Below are positions 28,968 to 36,992 of a stretch of DNA of 64,000 nucleotides, in pieces. The notes beneath the pieces were generated by a model. It was not told the origin of the DNA, ran no database searches, and saw only the letters and a program-made list of their open reading frames with translations. Both the position numbers and the translations under genes were made by a program. The stretch comes from Weeksellaceae bacterium TAE3-ERU29 (lineage in GTDB: Bacteria; Bacteroidota; Bacteroidia; Flavobacteriales; Weeksellaceae). The stretch covers positions 24,919 through 88,918 of the forward strand of contig JAHUUM010000009.1 in assembly GCA_019218445.1 (NCBI GenBank). The letters run 5' to 3'. How positions within the stretch are numbered: position 1 is the stretch's first letter; every line of letters starts with the position of its first letter.

Positions 28968-29483
28968 TTATATTAAAACGTGTTTTTTTACAACTTTCAG
29001 CATAGATTTAAAGCCTATTTTGCTTATATCTATTTCATCTTTAGATAACCACATAAATTCCTGAATCTCGGAATCTTCTATTGTTAATTCCGTATTCTTT
29101 GGTAATTGAATTTTAAAAATAATATCTAAAGTTCTGTAAGGAATATTTTTATACTCATAATCGTTGGCCTCTGAGTCTATCATTTCTAAATCTTCCTCTT
29201 TTAAATCCAGATTTAATTCCTCTTTCAACTCTCTTATGACTGCCTCTGCAGCTGTTTCTCCCGGATCTACAAAACCACCCGGAAAATCTAATTTACCTTT
29301 TGCCGGTTCGTTGTTTCGTACGGTAAATAGAAATTTACCATCACTTTCTACTATTACCATTACTGCCGCCGCCATGTTGTGGTAATAAACAAAATCACAG
29401 TCTTTACACTCAAAACGATGTGTATTTATAAATTCATGATTTTGTGAGCCACAATTTGGACAATATTTGAATAATTCTGCCAT
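28968..29483 (-). CDS. Nudix hydrolase with N-terminal zinc ribbon
   Basis: Protein of 171 residues with a CPNC...CKDC zinc ribbon (Cys8, Cys11, Cys26, Cys29), followed by a Nudix domain. The Nudix box is GGFVDPGETAAEAVIRELKEEL, with Asn at the usual final Gly. The layout recalls NudC-type NADH pyrophosphatases but lacks their full N-terminal domain, so the substrate (a nucleoside diphosphate derivative) is open. It lies upstream of thrS on the same strand; the 67 bp gap holds the thrS promoter element. Confidence 0.85.
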   Translation of the reverse strand: MAELFKYCPNCGSQNHEFINTHRFECKDCDFVYYHNMAAAVMVIVESDGKFLFTVRNNEPAKGKLDFPGGFVDPGETAAEAVIRELKEELNLDLKEEDLEMIDSEANDYEYKNIPYRTLDIIFKIQLPKNTELTIEDSEIQEFMWLSKDEIDISKIGFKSMLKVVKKHVLI

Positions 29484-29530
29484 AATTTAATTTATCTTGT
29501 ACTCATTACTGAGCCATGTTTAACGTCTTT

Positions 29531-30742
29531 TTACTCCTTTCCTCCTACTGATTCTACTTCCGAATCTTTAAACCCTAAAGGATAATCACTCAATAATCCC
29601 ATTAAAGAAAAGGTAGAATATATCGTTCTATTTTTTTGATTCCCTAAAGCAATCAGTGTAATTGTATCTTTTTCGCTACGAGCATACGTGGTATTATTCC
29701 CATGCCACCAACCATTATGATATAATAGTTTTTGGTTAGGACTCCACTGCATCATTCTTATGCCTAAGCCATAATTTTTTATTCCCTCATGTTCGTTACT
29801 GTATCCCTTTTTCATTAAAGTTCGTAATTTCTCATTCAGGAAATTCTTGGAATACATTGCTTTGTCTAATTGCAACAAATCTCTCGGTGTAGAATAAATA
29901 TTTTTATCTCCATAGATTGCATCTAAATCAGTCATTTCCCACTCGTCTCCTCTGAATGTATAAGATTTAGACACTTTTACCGAATCTTTTGGTTCAAACA
30001 CAAAAGTATGCTCCATTCCGAAAGGTTTAAAAACCATATTTTGCATGGCTTTGGGATAAGCATCTCTCGTAACTTTTTCTATAATTAAAGCCAATAAAGC
30101 ATAATTGGTATTACAATAACTGAAATTACGATTGGGCTTATTATAAGTTTCACTTAATCCTTTGGAAATATATTTTAATATATCTTTATTTGTTTTTGTT
30201 TTTTTATCTACCCAAAACTCATCGTTTATTTTATAGTAAGCATAGTTTTGCAAACCACTTCTATGTGTGAGTAAATCTCTAATAGTTATATCTTTATAAG
30301 GGAATTCAGGTAAGATATGTGATACAAATTCATCTAACTTAATTTTATCTTGCTCTACCAATTTTAAAATTGCAACAGCTGTAAGCACTTTGGAAATAGA
30401 CGCTAAATGAATAGGCGTATCTTTAGTTATCGGAGTTTGTGTTTCCTTATTTGCAAAACCTTGATATTTCTCAAAAATGATTTGTCCGTTTTTGGCAATG
30501 AGCATTCCTCCACTCACTTTATTTGCTAACCAATACTCATTATAAAAGCTATCTATCCCCGACTGATGATTGATTTTAAAATCAGCTAATTGCTTTTTAT
30601 TATAAGGTAAAGAAAATTCAGGCGTATCATAAACAGGATAAGCCACAGAATCTTTTTCTATTTGTGTATTATTATACGTGTCTTTCTTTTCGCCACAAGA
30701 CGTAACAAACAACAATAAAAAACCTAAAATAAATAGTCGCAT
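29531..30742 (-). CDS. Beta-lactamase-family serine hydrolase lipoprotein
   Basis: Class C beta-lactamase/D-Ala-D-Ala peptidase-like serine hydrolase, 403 residues. The N-terminus is a lipoprotein signal ending VTSC (Cys16). Catalytic features are SISK (the SxxK motif, in HLASISKVLTAVAILKL), YCN as YxN, and HNG near the C-terminus as the third motif. It is probably periplasmic or surface-exposed and may act on peptidoglycan peptides or other esters; antibiotic hydrolysis is not implied. It lies 9 bp after pheS and is probably co-transcribed with it. Confidence 0.85.
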   Translation of the reverse strand: MRLFILGFLLLFVTSCGEKKDTYNNTQIEKDSVAYPVYDTPEFSLPYNKKQLADFKINHQSGIDSFYNEYWLANKVSGGMLIAKNGQIIFEKYQGFANKETQTPITKDTPIHLASISKVLTAVAILKLVEQDKIKLDEFVSHILPEFPYKDITIRDLLTHRSGLQNYAYYKINDEFWVDKKTKTNKDILKYISKGLSETYNKPNRNFSYCNTNYALLALIIEKVTRDAYPKAMQNMVFKPFGMEHTFVFEPKDSVKVSKSYTFRGDEWEMTDLDAIYGDKNIYSTPRDLLQLDKAMYSKNFLNEKLRTLMKKGYSNEHEGIKNYGLGIRMMQWSPNQKLLYHNGWWHGNNTTYARSEKDTITLIALGNQKNRTIYSTFSLMGLLSDYPLGFKDSEVESVGGKE

Positions 30743-30751
30743 TTTAGACTC

Positions 30752-31774
30752 TTACATTCCCATTTCGTTCTTAAACTGCTCCAAGAATCTTACATCATTT
30801 TCGAAATACATTCTGATATCTCCTATTTGATATAACAATAAAGCAATTCTCTCTAAACCTAAACCAAACGCAAAACCGCTATATTCCTCAGAGTCTATAT
30901 TTACATTTTTAAGAACGTTCGGGTCTATCATTCCACACCCCATAATCTCTAACCAACCTGTACCTTTGGTCATTCTGTAATCGGTTTCAGTTTCTAATCC
31001 CCAATAAACATCTACCTCAGCACTCGGCTCGGTAAAAGGGAAATAAGAGGGTCTTAATCTAATTTTAGATTTCCCGAATAATTCTGTTGTAAAGTATTGT
31101 AAAGTCTGTCTTAAATCTGCAAAAGAAACATCTTTGTCTATATAAAGTCCCTCAATTTGGTGGAACATACAGTGAGAGCGTGCCGAAATAGCCTCGTTTC
31201 TATAAACTCTTCCCGGTGATAAAATTCTAATCGGCGGTTCGTTTTGCTCCATGTATCTAATCTGAACAGAAGAAGTATGTGTTCTTAATAAAATATCAGG
31301 GTCTTGCTGAATAAAGAACGTATCTTGCATATCTCTCGCCGGGTGATATTCCGGTAAGTTAAGAGCGGTAAAGTTATGCCAATCATCCTCGATTTCCGGT
31401 CCGTCCGATAGTGCAAAACCTATTCTTTTGAATATCTCTATAATTCTGTTTTTCACTATACTTATCGGATGCTTAGAACCTAACGGATAATCTAATCCCG
31501 GCTTTGTAAAATCCTCTAAAACCTTATTGGAATTATCATCTCCATTTGTATCTTTTAGTGCATTTATTTTATCAGTTGCTTTTGTTTTTAACTGATTCAA
31601 AGCCTGCCCTACTGCTTTTTTCTCTTGATTAGGAACTTCTTTAAACTTAGCAAAAAGCTCGTTTAATAATCCTTTTTTTCCTAAGAATTTAATTCTAAAA
31701 TTCTCGATTTCAGTAGCGTCAGTTGAATTAAACTGCTCTATTTCTTCTAAATGGGATTTAATTTCTTCTATCAT
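30752..31774 (-). CDS. pheS: Phenylalanyl-tRNA synthetase alpha subunit
   Basis: Alpha chain of PheRS, forming the alpha2-beta2 enzyme with PheT (not in this window). It has an N-terminal coiled coil ([29 protein letters not shown]), motif 2 [26 protein letters not shown] and motif 3 [16 protein letters not shown]. The ATG at 31774 is chosen as it gives the usual [12 protein letters not shown] start and 340 residues. A frame extending to 31804 would cover the promoter element. A serine hydrolase gene follows. Confidence 0.97.
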   Translation of the reverse strand: MIEEIKSHLEEIEQFNSTDATEIENFRIKFLGKKGLLNELFAKFKEVPNQEKKAVGQALNQLKTKATDKINALKDTNGDDNSNKVLEDFTKPGLDYPLGSKHPISIVKNRIIEIFKRIGFALSDGPEIEDDWHNFTALNLPEYHPARDMQDTFFIQQDPDILLRTHTSSVQIRYMEQNEPPIRILSPGRVYRNEAISARSHCMFHQIEGLYIDKDVSFADLRQTLQYFTTELFGKSKIRLRPSYFPFTEPSAEVDVYWGLETETDYRMTKGTGWLEIMGCGMIDPNVLKNVNIDSEEYSGFAFGLGLERIALLLYQIGDIRMYFENDVRFLEQFKNEMGM

Positions 31775-31801
31775 TTCAAACTTTACTAAAGTTAGGAAAC
31801 G

Positions 31802-31809
31802 CAAAACTA
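31802..31809 (-). promoter_or_regulatory. -7 promoter element of pheS
   Basis: TAGTTTTG on the minus strand fits TAnnTTTG, 27 bp before the pheS ATG. It lies after the terminator at 31843-31880, so pheS is insulated from the repeat island. No clear -33 TTG. Confidence 0.5.
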
Positions 31810-31842
31810 CAAAATTTAAGAGTTTCTGTCTTAGAAAAATAA

Positions 31843-31880
31843 AAAAACATTCTTAAATATTTAGTTTTAAGAATGTTTTT
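31843..31880. terminator. Bidirectional terminator upstream of pheS
   Basis: Arms of 15 bp (31843-31857 and 31866-31880, AACATTCTTAAA core) enclose an 8 nt loop, with an A-run and T-run at the ends. On the minus strand a U7 run follows. It separates the repeat island from pheS. No Phe-rich leader peptide precedes it, so I read it as a plain terminator. Confidence 0.8.
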
Positions 31881-31902
31881 GGCTATTGGCATTAGTTTTT
31901 TG
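31876..31902 (+). repeat. Repeat E, copy 1
   Basis: The stretch TTTTTGGCTATTGGCATTAG plus a T-run recurs in diverged form at 34948-34975 (TTTTTGGCTCTTTGCCGTTAG). The two copies have the same orientation and bracket about 3.05 kb that holds the FISUMP gene and most of the palindromic repeats. Confidence 0.5.
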
Positions 31903-31980
31903 TTGTTTATAAAACATACATCATTGCGAGTCCACGAAACAACCTCATTTCTTATGGATAGGATATTCCTCGTACAGAAC

Positions 31981-32095
31981 ACCCCCGAAGCCCCCTCAAG
32001 GGGGCAATTAACTCTGCTTTTGCAGGACTCCCATAAGGAGATATTTAGCAGTATTCATTCCCCCTTTGAAGGGGGGATAAAGGGGGATGTTTCAG
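31981..32095. repeat. G/C-run hairpin repeat D
   Basis: This contains two hairpins with C-run and G-run arms: 31990-32005 (GCCCCC-TCAA-GGGGGC) and about 32060-32075 (CCCCCTT/AAGGGGG), then another G-run at 32082-32086. The high G+C stands out sharply from the surroundings. It has no coding capacity worth reporting and is preceded by a left-half fragment of repeat A (about 31921-31940). Confidence 0.6.
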
Positions 32096-32132
32096 CTTCA
32101 CACTCGTAATGACGTATGTTTTTATATTTTCA

Positions 32133-32210
32133 CGTCATTGCGAACGATAGTGATGCAATCTCTGAATATGTTTGGTAGAGATTACTTCGAGCAAAGCTCT
32201 CGCAATGATG
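32133..32210. repeat. Palindromic repeat A1 (78 bp)
   Basis: Element with CGTCATTGCGA at one end and TCGCAATGATG at the other, so the tips form an inverted repeat. Inside are ATCTCTGAATATGTTTGGTA and CTTCGAGCAAAGCTC, shared with A2, A4 and A5. Confidence 0.85.
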
Positions 32211-32237
32211 TGCATTTTAATCCTCTTTATTTATCAT

Positions 32238-32264
32238 GTCACTCTGAAACAAGTTCAGAGTGAC
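32238..32264. repeat. Hairpin repeat B1
   Basis: Perfect 11 bp stem GTCACTCTGAA/TTCAGAGTGAC with a 5 nt loop. Variants occur at 32732-32752 and 35098-35118, each following an A element by about 30 bp. Confidence 0.8.
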
Positions 32265-32273
32265 AAACGTGTT

Positions 32274-32298
32274 CATGCTGAGCTCGTTTCAGTATCAC
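32274..32298. repeat. Hairpin repeat C1
   Basis: CATGCTGAGCTCGTTTCAG and following bases; related copies lie at about 32764-32788 and 35132-35154. Each follows a B hairpin, making an A-B-C unit. Confidence 0.65.
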
Positions 32299-32330
32299 AT
32301 ACAGTAATGACGTACGTTTTTCTGTTTTCA

Positions 32331-32404
32331 CGTCATTGCGAAGAATGAAACAATCTCTGAATATGTTTGGTAGGGATTGCTTCGAGCAAGCTCTCGCAAT
32401 GACG
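32331..32404. repeat. Palindromic repeat A2 (74 bp)
   Basis: Ends CGTCATTGCGA and TCGCAATGACG are exact inverted repeats. The interior ATCTCTGAATATGTTTGGTA and GGATTGCTTCGAGCAAGCTC matches A1, A4 and A5. Confidence 0.85.
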
Positions 32405-32628
32405 TACATTTCTACTTTTTTCTTTCCTAAAAGAACTTCTCTATGTCCTTTTTTCCTTGATGAAAAAAGAACGAAAAAAATCAAGAGTCGGTTCAATGTG
32501 CTACTGCGTACCGTATTACGTGTGGGCTTGCCTTCCCCACCCAAACAACTAAGACCACCGGACGCGCTCCACACGCCATACTGCACAAAACCGCCTCATT
32601 GGCTCGTTACACTCGCGTTATTTACGTA
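32405..32628. other. Non-coding spacer with hairpin between A2 and A3
   Basis: It contains a CTTTTTTC/GAAAAAAG hairpin at 32448-32469 and then a comparatively GC-rich stretch (about 32505-32615). Open frames exist on both strands but have no signal, start context or recognisable family. I see no gene here. Confidence 0.5.
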
Positions 32629-32701
32629 CGTCATTGCGAACGATAGTGAAGCAATTTCTTTTATTGTTAGGGATTGCCACGCCTTACGGCTCGCAATGAT
32701 G
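32629..32701. repeat. Palindromic repeat A3 (73 bp)
   Basis: Same CGTCATTGCGA/TCGCAATGATG tips as the other A copies, but the right interior differs (GCCACGCCTTACGGC replaces GCTTCGAGCAAGC), so the inner arm itself varies between copies while keeping pairing. Confidence 0.8.
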
Positions 32702-32731
32702 TGCATTTTAATCCTCTTTATTTATGATGTG

Positions 32732-32752
32732 ACCCTGAAATAAATTCAGGGT
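32732..32752. repeat. Hairpin repeat B2
   Basis: ACCCTGAA/TTCAGGGT stem, same layout as B1 and almost identical to B3 at 35098-35118. A C-type element follows. Confidence 0.75.
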
Positions 32753-32820
32753 GACATACGCGGTCATGCCAACCGCGTTTCTGCATCACACTTGTAGGGA
32801 TCTACGTATTTCTGTTTTCA

Positions 32821-32894
32821 CGTCATTGCGACGAAGGAAGCAATTTCTGAATAGATTTGTTAGGGATTGCTTCGAGCAAGCTCTCGCAATGACG
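32821..32894. repeat. Palindromic repeat A4 (74 bp)
   Basis: CGTCATTGCGA and TCGCAATGACG tips with the interior GGATTGCTTCGAGCAAGCTC identical to A2. It is the last copy downstream of the FISUMP gene; about 300 bp without a gene follow, holding a terminator and a palindrome. Confidence 0.85.
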
Positions 32895-33020
32895 TGCGTT
32901 TTACTTTTTAATTTATCACAATGGTTGCCCAAACGCAACAGGGTATAGTATAATGAGTTACAAGCTTATTTAATGGTGTGCAAGGTAGTTTTACCCTATT
33001 TTATAGAAGTATACACATAT

Positions 33021-33065
33021 ACAAAAACCCCGCAAAACCTTATGTGTAAAAGCTTTTACGGGGTT
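33021..33065 (-). terminator. Terminator region of the FISUMP gene
   Basis: Arms AACCCCGCAAAA and TTTTACGGGGTT (33026-33037 and 33054-33065) pair with one mismatch. On the minus strand a T5 run follows, as expected for transcripts ending after the FISUMP gene. Confidence 0.7.
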
Positions 33066-33095
33066 AGTTAACATTTGCACCTATTTTAGATTTTT

Positions 33096-33119
33096 AAAGG
33101 TTGCCCGCGGGCAACCTTT
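33096..33119. repeat. Perfect 24 bp palindrome
   Basis: A loopless perfect palindrome centred on GCCCGCGGGC, flanked by T-rich sequence. It lies between the FISUMP stop and its terminator, and could form a cruciform or a protein-binding site. Confidence 0.75.
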
Positions 33120-33195
33120 GTTTTTAAGAACACACCGCCCTTAGACACCTGTTTTTGGTGTTTTTTGCCTAACGGCTTGACGGCGGAAAAAATCT

Positions 33196-34920
33196 TTATG
33201 GCTTATCCTTAAGGCAACGAACACTGAACCTTCTACGACGTTCACTGAAGGACTCCGGTTTTGAGTAATCATAGCCGAAGCGCATATGCCAAGCGTAGTC
33301 TTCACCATGCATGCTTCTTGACCAGTATACCCCGGAAATACCTGTATTGAAGTAATAACTATTCACACCTTTGAAACCCTCGCCGGCTGCCGGCAGAGCT
33401 AGCTTACGCTCATTCCAAATCTCTGTTGAGCTAATAGAATAATCAGTACCAGTAACCAACTTATGAAACTTTAACCACTCGTCCCTTTTAGGTGTATGAT
33501 AACCATTGGGACATGGATCATTTGCTTTTGTATATGACAACGGACTATCTGAGTACCATGGAACATTTTTGACGCGAGTACCATGCTTGGAATCTGTCCA
33601 TTTAACTAACTCATGACCATCTGCATCTCTACCAAACTGGAATAATGAGCCATAGGCATGATAATCTTTTTTGGATATTTGCTCAGGTTTTATACCGGGG
33701 TTAAATATTCCTGTTTTTGTTATGTTTGCATAATCTGCTCCTAAGTTTAAGTTTAACCAAGTCTCTTTATAAGGCTGTCCATCTACCGTACCTGTTACCT
33801 CTATAGGAACATAAACAAATTTGTGGTCAGGATCATCAAAGTGCTTATCTGGAATACCCCCTATACCTTTTAACTCTACGTTGTATTGGGTACCGTTCAT
33901 ATTTATTGGGAACGTAGCTATTACATACTCTTTTCCAGGCTCCAACTGTCTTACTTTATACTCTTGGTCGGCTCCGCCTACTTCTATCGTAGCTGTTAAA
34001 GTACCATTTACTCCAAATGTGCCTGCAGGGATGGTTAGTGTTAAATTATTAATGTCTCCATCTTGTCCTGAGGCAGTAGTTTGCACTACACTCACTGCAT
34101 TATAACTTCCCTTACCATTGGTATAAGGTATTTGTACCGTTAATTTTTCTGCTCCGTTGTTTATTTTTCCTTGAATAACTTCTACATTCTTATTCTTTAA
34201 CGATACTGCATACTGGCTTTGGTTAGCAATTCTTGCAGAACCTAATCCTACTTGCGTAGACTGGTCGGCTTGTAAACCTAATTTATTAAAGGTTGCTGTT
34301 ATATTTCCCTCTTGTGGCTCTCCATTTAGTTTGTATTTTAACAAGGCTGATTCGCCGGATAATAATTGTACGCCGTTAGAGGTACAATTCATTTCATTTC
34401 CCGTAGGTGAGCCTCCGCTTAATTTTTGGTATTTACATTCGGTAACACGAATACTGGCTCCCCCATTGTGAATGGTTACCGCATCTCCAAACACAGAATT
34501 TACTTCGTTAAAAGAGTTGTTTTCTAACTTAAATTTTACTTTATTGGCATTAGTTAAAGCTACTCCGGATATATATTGCCCCTCAAATCCTGCGGCTGTT
34601 ATAGCAATATTTTGTGCTTGGGCACTCCCTGCATCAGGCAAACACTGCCACTGCTGTACACCGTCCTTTATACCACGAAACATCTCTATACACTCTCTAT
34701 CGGTATTGTAAATCAACATCCCTATCGGAGTATCCTCAAACTTTAAACGCTGTTCAGAGCTTACATTGGGGAGATTTAAACCTTGTGGCTTAGATTCAGC
34801 CCAAGTACTCTCATAGGACACGTCTAATGTTCCTTTTGGCTCGGTTGTATTTATACCCACCTGGGCATACAACCCAATACTTGACAGCATTACTGCTGAT
34901 AGTAAAAGTTTCTTTTTCAT
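33196..34920 (-). CDS. Secreted FISUMP-domain surface protein
   Basis: Protein of 574 residues with a Sec signal peptide (MKKKLLLSAVMLSSIGLYAQ). VGINTTEPKGTLDV follows, a start typical of Bacteroidota surface proteins. The middle is beta-rich and Thr/Asn-rich. The C-terminal ~150 residues are a FISUMP domain: FQFGRDADG, the conserved NDPCPNGYHTPKRDEW, LALPAAGEGF, GVYWSRS and the ending RRRFSVRCLKD. Such domains are thought to be extracellular, but their ligands are unknown. It has higher G+C than neighbours and is embedded in repeats, which suggests acquisition. No RBS or TAnnTTTG box is visible upstream. Confidence 0.85.
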   Translation of the reverse strand: MKKKLLLSAVMLSSIGLYAQVGINTTEPKGTLDVSYESTWAESKPQGLNLPNVSSEQRLKFEDTPIGMLIYNTDRECIEMFRGIKDGVQQWQCLPDAGSAQAQNIAITAAGFEGQYISGVALTNANKVKFKLENNSFNEVNSVFGDAVTIHNGGASIRVTECKYQKLSGGSPTGNEMNCTSNGVQLLSGESALLKYKLNGEPQEGNITATFNKLGLQADQSTQVGLGSARIANQSQYAVSLKNKNVEVIQGKINNGAEKLTVQIPYTNGKGSYNAVSVVQTTASGQDGDINNLTLTIPAGTFGVNGTLTATIEVGGADQEYKVRQLEPGKEYVIATFPINMNGTQYNVELKGIGGIPDKHFDDPDHKFVYVPIEVTGTVDGQPYKETWLNLNLGADYANITKTGIFNPGIKPEQISKKDYHAYGSLFQFGRDADGHELVKWTDSKHGTRVKNVPWYSDSPLSYTKANDPCPNGYHTPKRDEWLKFHKLVTGTDYSISSTEIWNERKLALPAAGEGFKGVNSYYFNTGISGVYWSRSMHGEDYAWHMRFGYDYSKPESFSERRRRFSVRCLKDKP

Positions 34921-34947
34921 ACTTTTTTATTTTTAATTAATATTTAG

Positions 34948-34975
34948 TTTTTGGCTCTTTGCCGTTAGCTTTTGG
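34948..34975 (+). repeat. Repeat E, copy 2
   Basis: Diverged direct copy of 31876-31902. As at copy 1, an A element follows shortly on the same side (A5 at 34992), so E plus A may be one flanking unit repeated at both borders of the FISUMP cassette. Confidence 0.5.
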
Positions 34976-34991
34976 TTTTTATTTGTTTTCA

Positions 34992-35068
34992 CGTCATTGT
35001 GAATGAGAGTGAAGTAATCTCTGAATATGCTTATTTGGGATTGCTTCGAGCAAGCTCTCGCAATGACG
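34992..35068. repeat. Palindromic repeat A5 (77 bp)
   Basis: Begins CGTCATTGTGA and ends TCGCAATGACG. The interior ATCTCTGAATATGCTTATTT and GGATTGCTTCGAGCAAGCTC places it in the A family. First copy upstream of the FISUMP gene. Confidence 0.85.
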
Positions 35069-35097
35069 TATGTTTTAACTCTGTTTATTGCTATGCG

Positions 35098-35118
35098 ACC
35101 CTGAAATAAATTCAGGGT
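35098..35118. repeat. Hairpin repeat B3, followed by C3
   Basis: ACCCTGAA/TTCAGGGT stem, then CATGCTAAACTCGTTTCAGC (C-type, about 35132-35154), repeating the A-B-C order seen downstream of the FISUMP gene. Confidence 0.75.
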
Positions 35119-35164
35119 GACATACGCTCTGTCATGCTAAACTCGTTTCAGCATCGCATTCCTA

Positions 35165-35194
35165 TTGAGATTGCTTCGTAAATTCGCAATGACG
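35165..35194. repeat. Truncated right half of repeat A (A6)
   Basis: TGAGATTGCTTCGTAAATTC and then GCAATGACGG match only the right part of an A element. From here to thrC at 35689 no gene is supported. The stretch holds two terminators, a (TG)18 tract and promoter-like boxes. Confidence 0.6.
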
Positions 35195-35255
35195 GACGTT
35201 ATATTTTTTAATTTTTCACTTTTAATTTTTAATTCAAAAAGGTTTTTTACTTTAT

Positions 35256-35297
35256 AAAAAAAGCCTGCTCCCCCAACACACACAAGAGAGAACAGGC
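35256..35297 (-). terminator. Second of two tandem terminators
   Basis: On the minus strand GCCTG-TT-CTC pairs with GAGCAGGC and is followed by T7. The large loop contains TTGTGTGTGTT. Stem of 8 bp with a 2 nt bulge. Confidence 0.6.
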
Positions 35298-35416
35298 ATA
35301 CAACAAAATTTGAATTTTTATAAGTGAAAAAATCCAACTCTGTTGCTTGTTTGAAAAAACAGATTTTACTCTCAAGCTCTTGTACTCTTAAATACAAAGA
35401 ATTGAAAATAAAAAAA

Positions 35417-35444
35417 GCCATGCTTTCCTTACGGAAAACATGAC
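35417..35444 (-). terminator. First of two tandem terminators
   Basis: On the minus strand GTCATGTTTTCC pairs with GGAAAGCATGGC (with G-U pairs) over a GTAA loop and is followed directly by T7. It can end the thrABC transcript or a shorter one starting inside 35580-35660. Confidence 0.75.
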
Positions 35445-35526
35445 TCATTTTTTTATCTAATAAAAGATTTTGTTTGTTTGTATATTTAGATAATATTCTA
35501 TAAACTACGCACGCACACGCCTGATT

Positions 35527-35567
<41 letters not shown>

Positions 35568-35587
35568 ACACAATTTCTAAAACTGTG

Positions 35588-35595
35588 CAAATTTA
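35588..35595 (-). promoter_or_regulatory. Possible -7 promoter element before the (TG)18 tract
   Basis: TAAATTTG on the minus strand fits TAnnTTTG and would start transcription about 15-20 bp before the CA tract. A second match, TATATTTG, is at 35659-35652. Neither has a clear -33 TTG. Confidence 0.35.
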
Positions 35596-35688
35596 AAATG
35601 TTAAAGTTTATATTTATTTCTTTATTACTCATTTATCTATTGATAACGGGGCAAATATATAAATTATTTTTTGGTTAAAATAATTTTA

Positions 35689-36981
35689 TCAAATTTCTTT
35701 AAAGATTTTCTTTACCTCATCGTAATCTTTATTGCACTTTATACTCTTTTTCTCTTTTCGGTTAAAGGCTTCTAACTTTTCAGGAACAGAGATTTTTTGC
35801 TGTAAAGTTTCTTCTACTACTTCTAAGAATTTTGCAGGGTGAGCGGTTTCTAACAGAACTCCTACTGCATTAGATTCCGAGTTTTGAAAATATTTATTTA
35901 AACCTAAATAAGCGACAGCTCCATGTGGGTCTAAAATATATTTTGTTTGGTTATAAACTTCTTTGATTGCCTCTTTTGTTTGGTCATCAGTAAAATCATA
36001 ACCCAAAATAATTTCTCTGAAAGATTCTACTTTATCATGGAATAAATCTTTCATTCGTTCATAATTGCTCGGATTTCCTACGTCCATTGCATTACTAATC
36101 GTTTGTTGAGATTCTTTCGGTTCATATTTACCTGACTCTAAGTATTTAGGAATAATATTATTAATATTGGTTGATGCTACAAATTTTTCTACCGGAAGTC
36201 CCATTTTATAAGCAAAAAGTCCTGCGGTAAGATTACCGAAGTTACCACTTGGCACAGAGAAAACGATTGGTTTTCCTATTTTTTTTAATTGTGCATACGC
36301 CCAAAAATAATAAATTGACTGCGGTATTAACCTCGCAATATTAATGCTGTTTGCCGAAGTAAGTGTAAATTGTTTTTTCAACTCTTCATCCGCCAATAAT
36401 TGTTTTGCAATCGCTTGGCAATCATCAAAAGCTCCTTTTATTTCAAAGGCTTTTATATTCTTTCCCCAAGTAGTTAATTGCTTTTCTTGTAACGGACTCA
36501 CTTTTCCTTCAGGATACAAAATGAAAACATCTATTCCTTCTACTTCAAAAAATCCTGATGCTACCGCACTTCCTGTATCTCCCGAAGTTGCAGCAATTAC
36601 TCGCATAGGTTTTCCTTCTGAAAAATAAGACATCAATCTCGCCATAAATCTTGCTCCCACATCTTTAAATGCCATTGTTGGTCCGTGAAAAAGCTCTAAA
36701 CTATAAATATTTTCTTTTACTTTTACCGCAGGAATTTCAAAGTTTAAAACTTCTTCCATCATTGGTTTTAAAACCTCATCCGGCACACTATCTTCTAAAA
36801 AAGCTTTTGCAACTACAAAACCTATTTCGGGTAAAGTTTTTTCTTCAATTGTATCAAAAAATTCTTTGGGTAAAACAGGAATTTGCTCCGGCATAAAAAG
36901 TCCGCCATCTGCTGCTAATCCTTTTAATACCGCATTATTTATATTTGATTCTAATTTATTTCTGGTTGAAAAATATTTCAT
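35689..36981 (-). CDS. thrC: Threonine synthase
   Basis: PLP enzyme making threonine from O-phosphohomoserine, the last step of the pathway. The N-terminus MKYFSTRNKLESNINNAVLKGLAADGGLFMP is family-typical; the PLP lysine lies in HGPTMAFKDVGARFM, and ATSGDTGSAVASGF is the phosphate-binding loop. The length of 430 residues is normal for the E. coli-type enzyme. It is the last gene of thrABC, 11 bp after thrB. The downstream 124 bp lead to a (TG)18 tract and tandem terminators. Confidence 0.97.
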   Translation of the reverse strand: MKYFSTRNKLESNINNAVLKGLAADGGLFMPEQIPVLPKEFFDTIEEKTLPEIGFVVAKAFLEDSVPDEVLKPMMEEVLNFEIPAVKVKENIYSLELFHGPTMAFKDVGARFMARLMSYFSEGKPMRVIAATSGDTGSAVASGFFEVEGIDVFILYPEGKVSPLQEKQLTTWGKNIKAFEIKGAFDDCQAIAKQLLADEELKKQFTLTSANSINIARLIPQSIYYFWAYAQLKKIGKPIVFSVPSGNFGNLTAGLFAYKMGLPVEKFVASTNINNIIPKYLESGKYEPKESQQTISNAMDVGNPSNYERMKDLFHDKVESFREIILGYDFTDDQTKEAIKEVYNQTKYILDPHGAVAYLGLNKYFQNSESNAVGVLLETAHPAKFLEVVEETLQQKISVPEKLEAFNRKEKKSIKCNKDYDEVKKIFKEI

Positions 36982-36992
36982 TTTGTTTGATT

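Noticed and set aside
31775..31920. pheS attenuator with leader peptide
   Set aside because: The hairpin at 31843-31880 is a good terminator, but the short frames upstream contain no run of Phe codons and no antiterminator pairing was seen.
32239..32948. Several open frames of 65-135 codons in the repeat island
   Set aside because: They consist of translated palindromic repeats and spacer, on both strands, with no start context or family match.
33196..33640. Variable region of a diversity-generating retroelement in the FISUMP C-terminus
   Set aside because: The C-terminal fold recalls DGR targets, but no reverse transcriptase or template repeat is present in the window.
31919..35194. CRISPR array
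   Set aside because: The repeats are 70-80 bp, unevenly spaced and interrupted by a gene. Spacers of constant length and cas genes are lacking.
35137..35448. 103-codon minus-strand frame over the tandem terminators
   Set aside because: It runs through both terminator hairpins and into repeat A6, and its C-terminal part is just translated repeat. It is more likely non-coding, although the first ~60 codons look protein-like.
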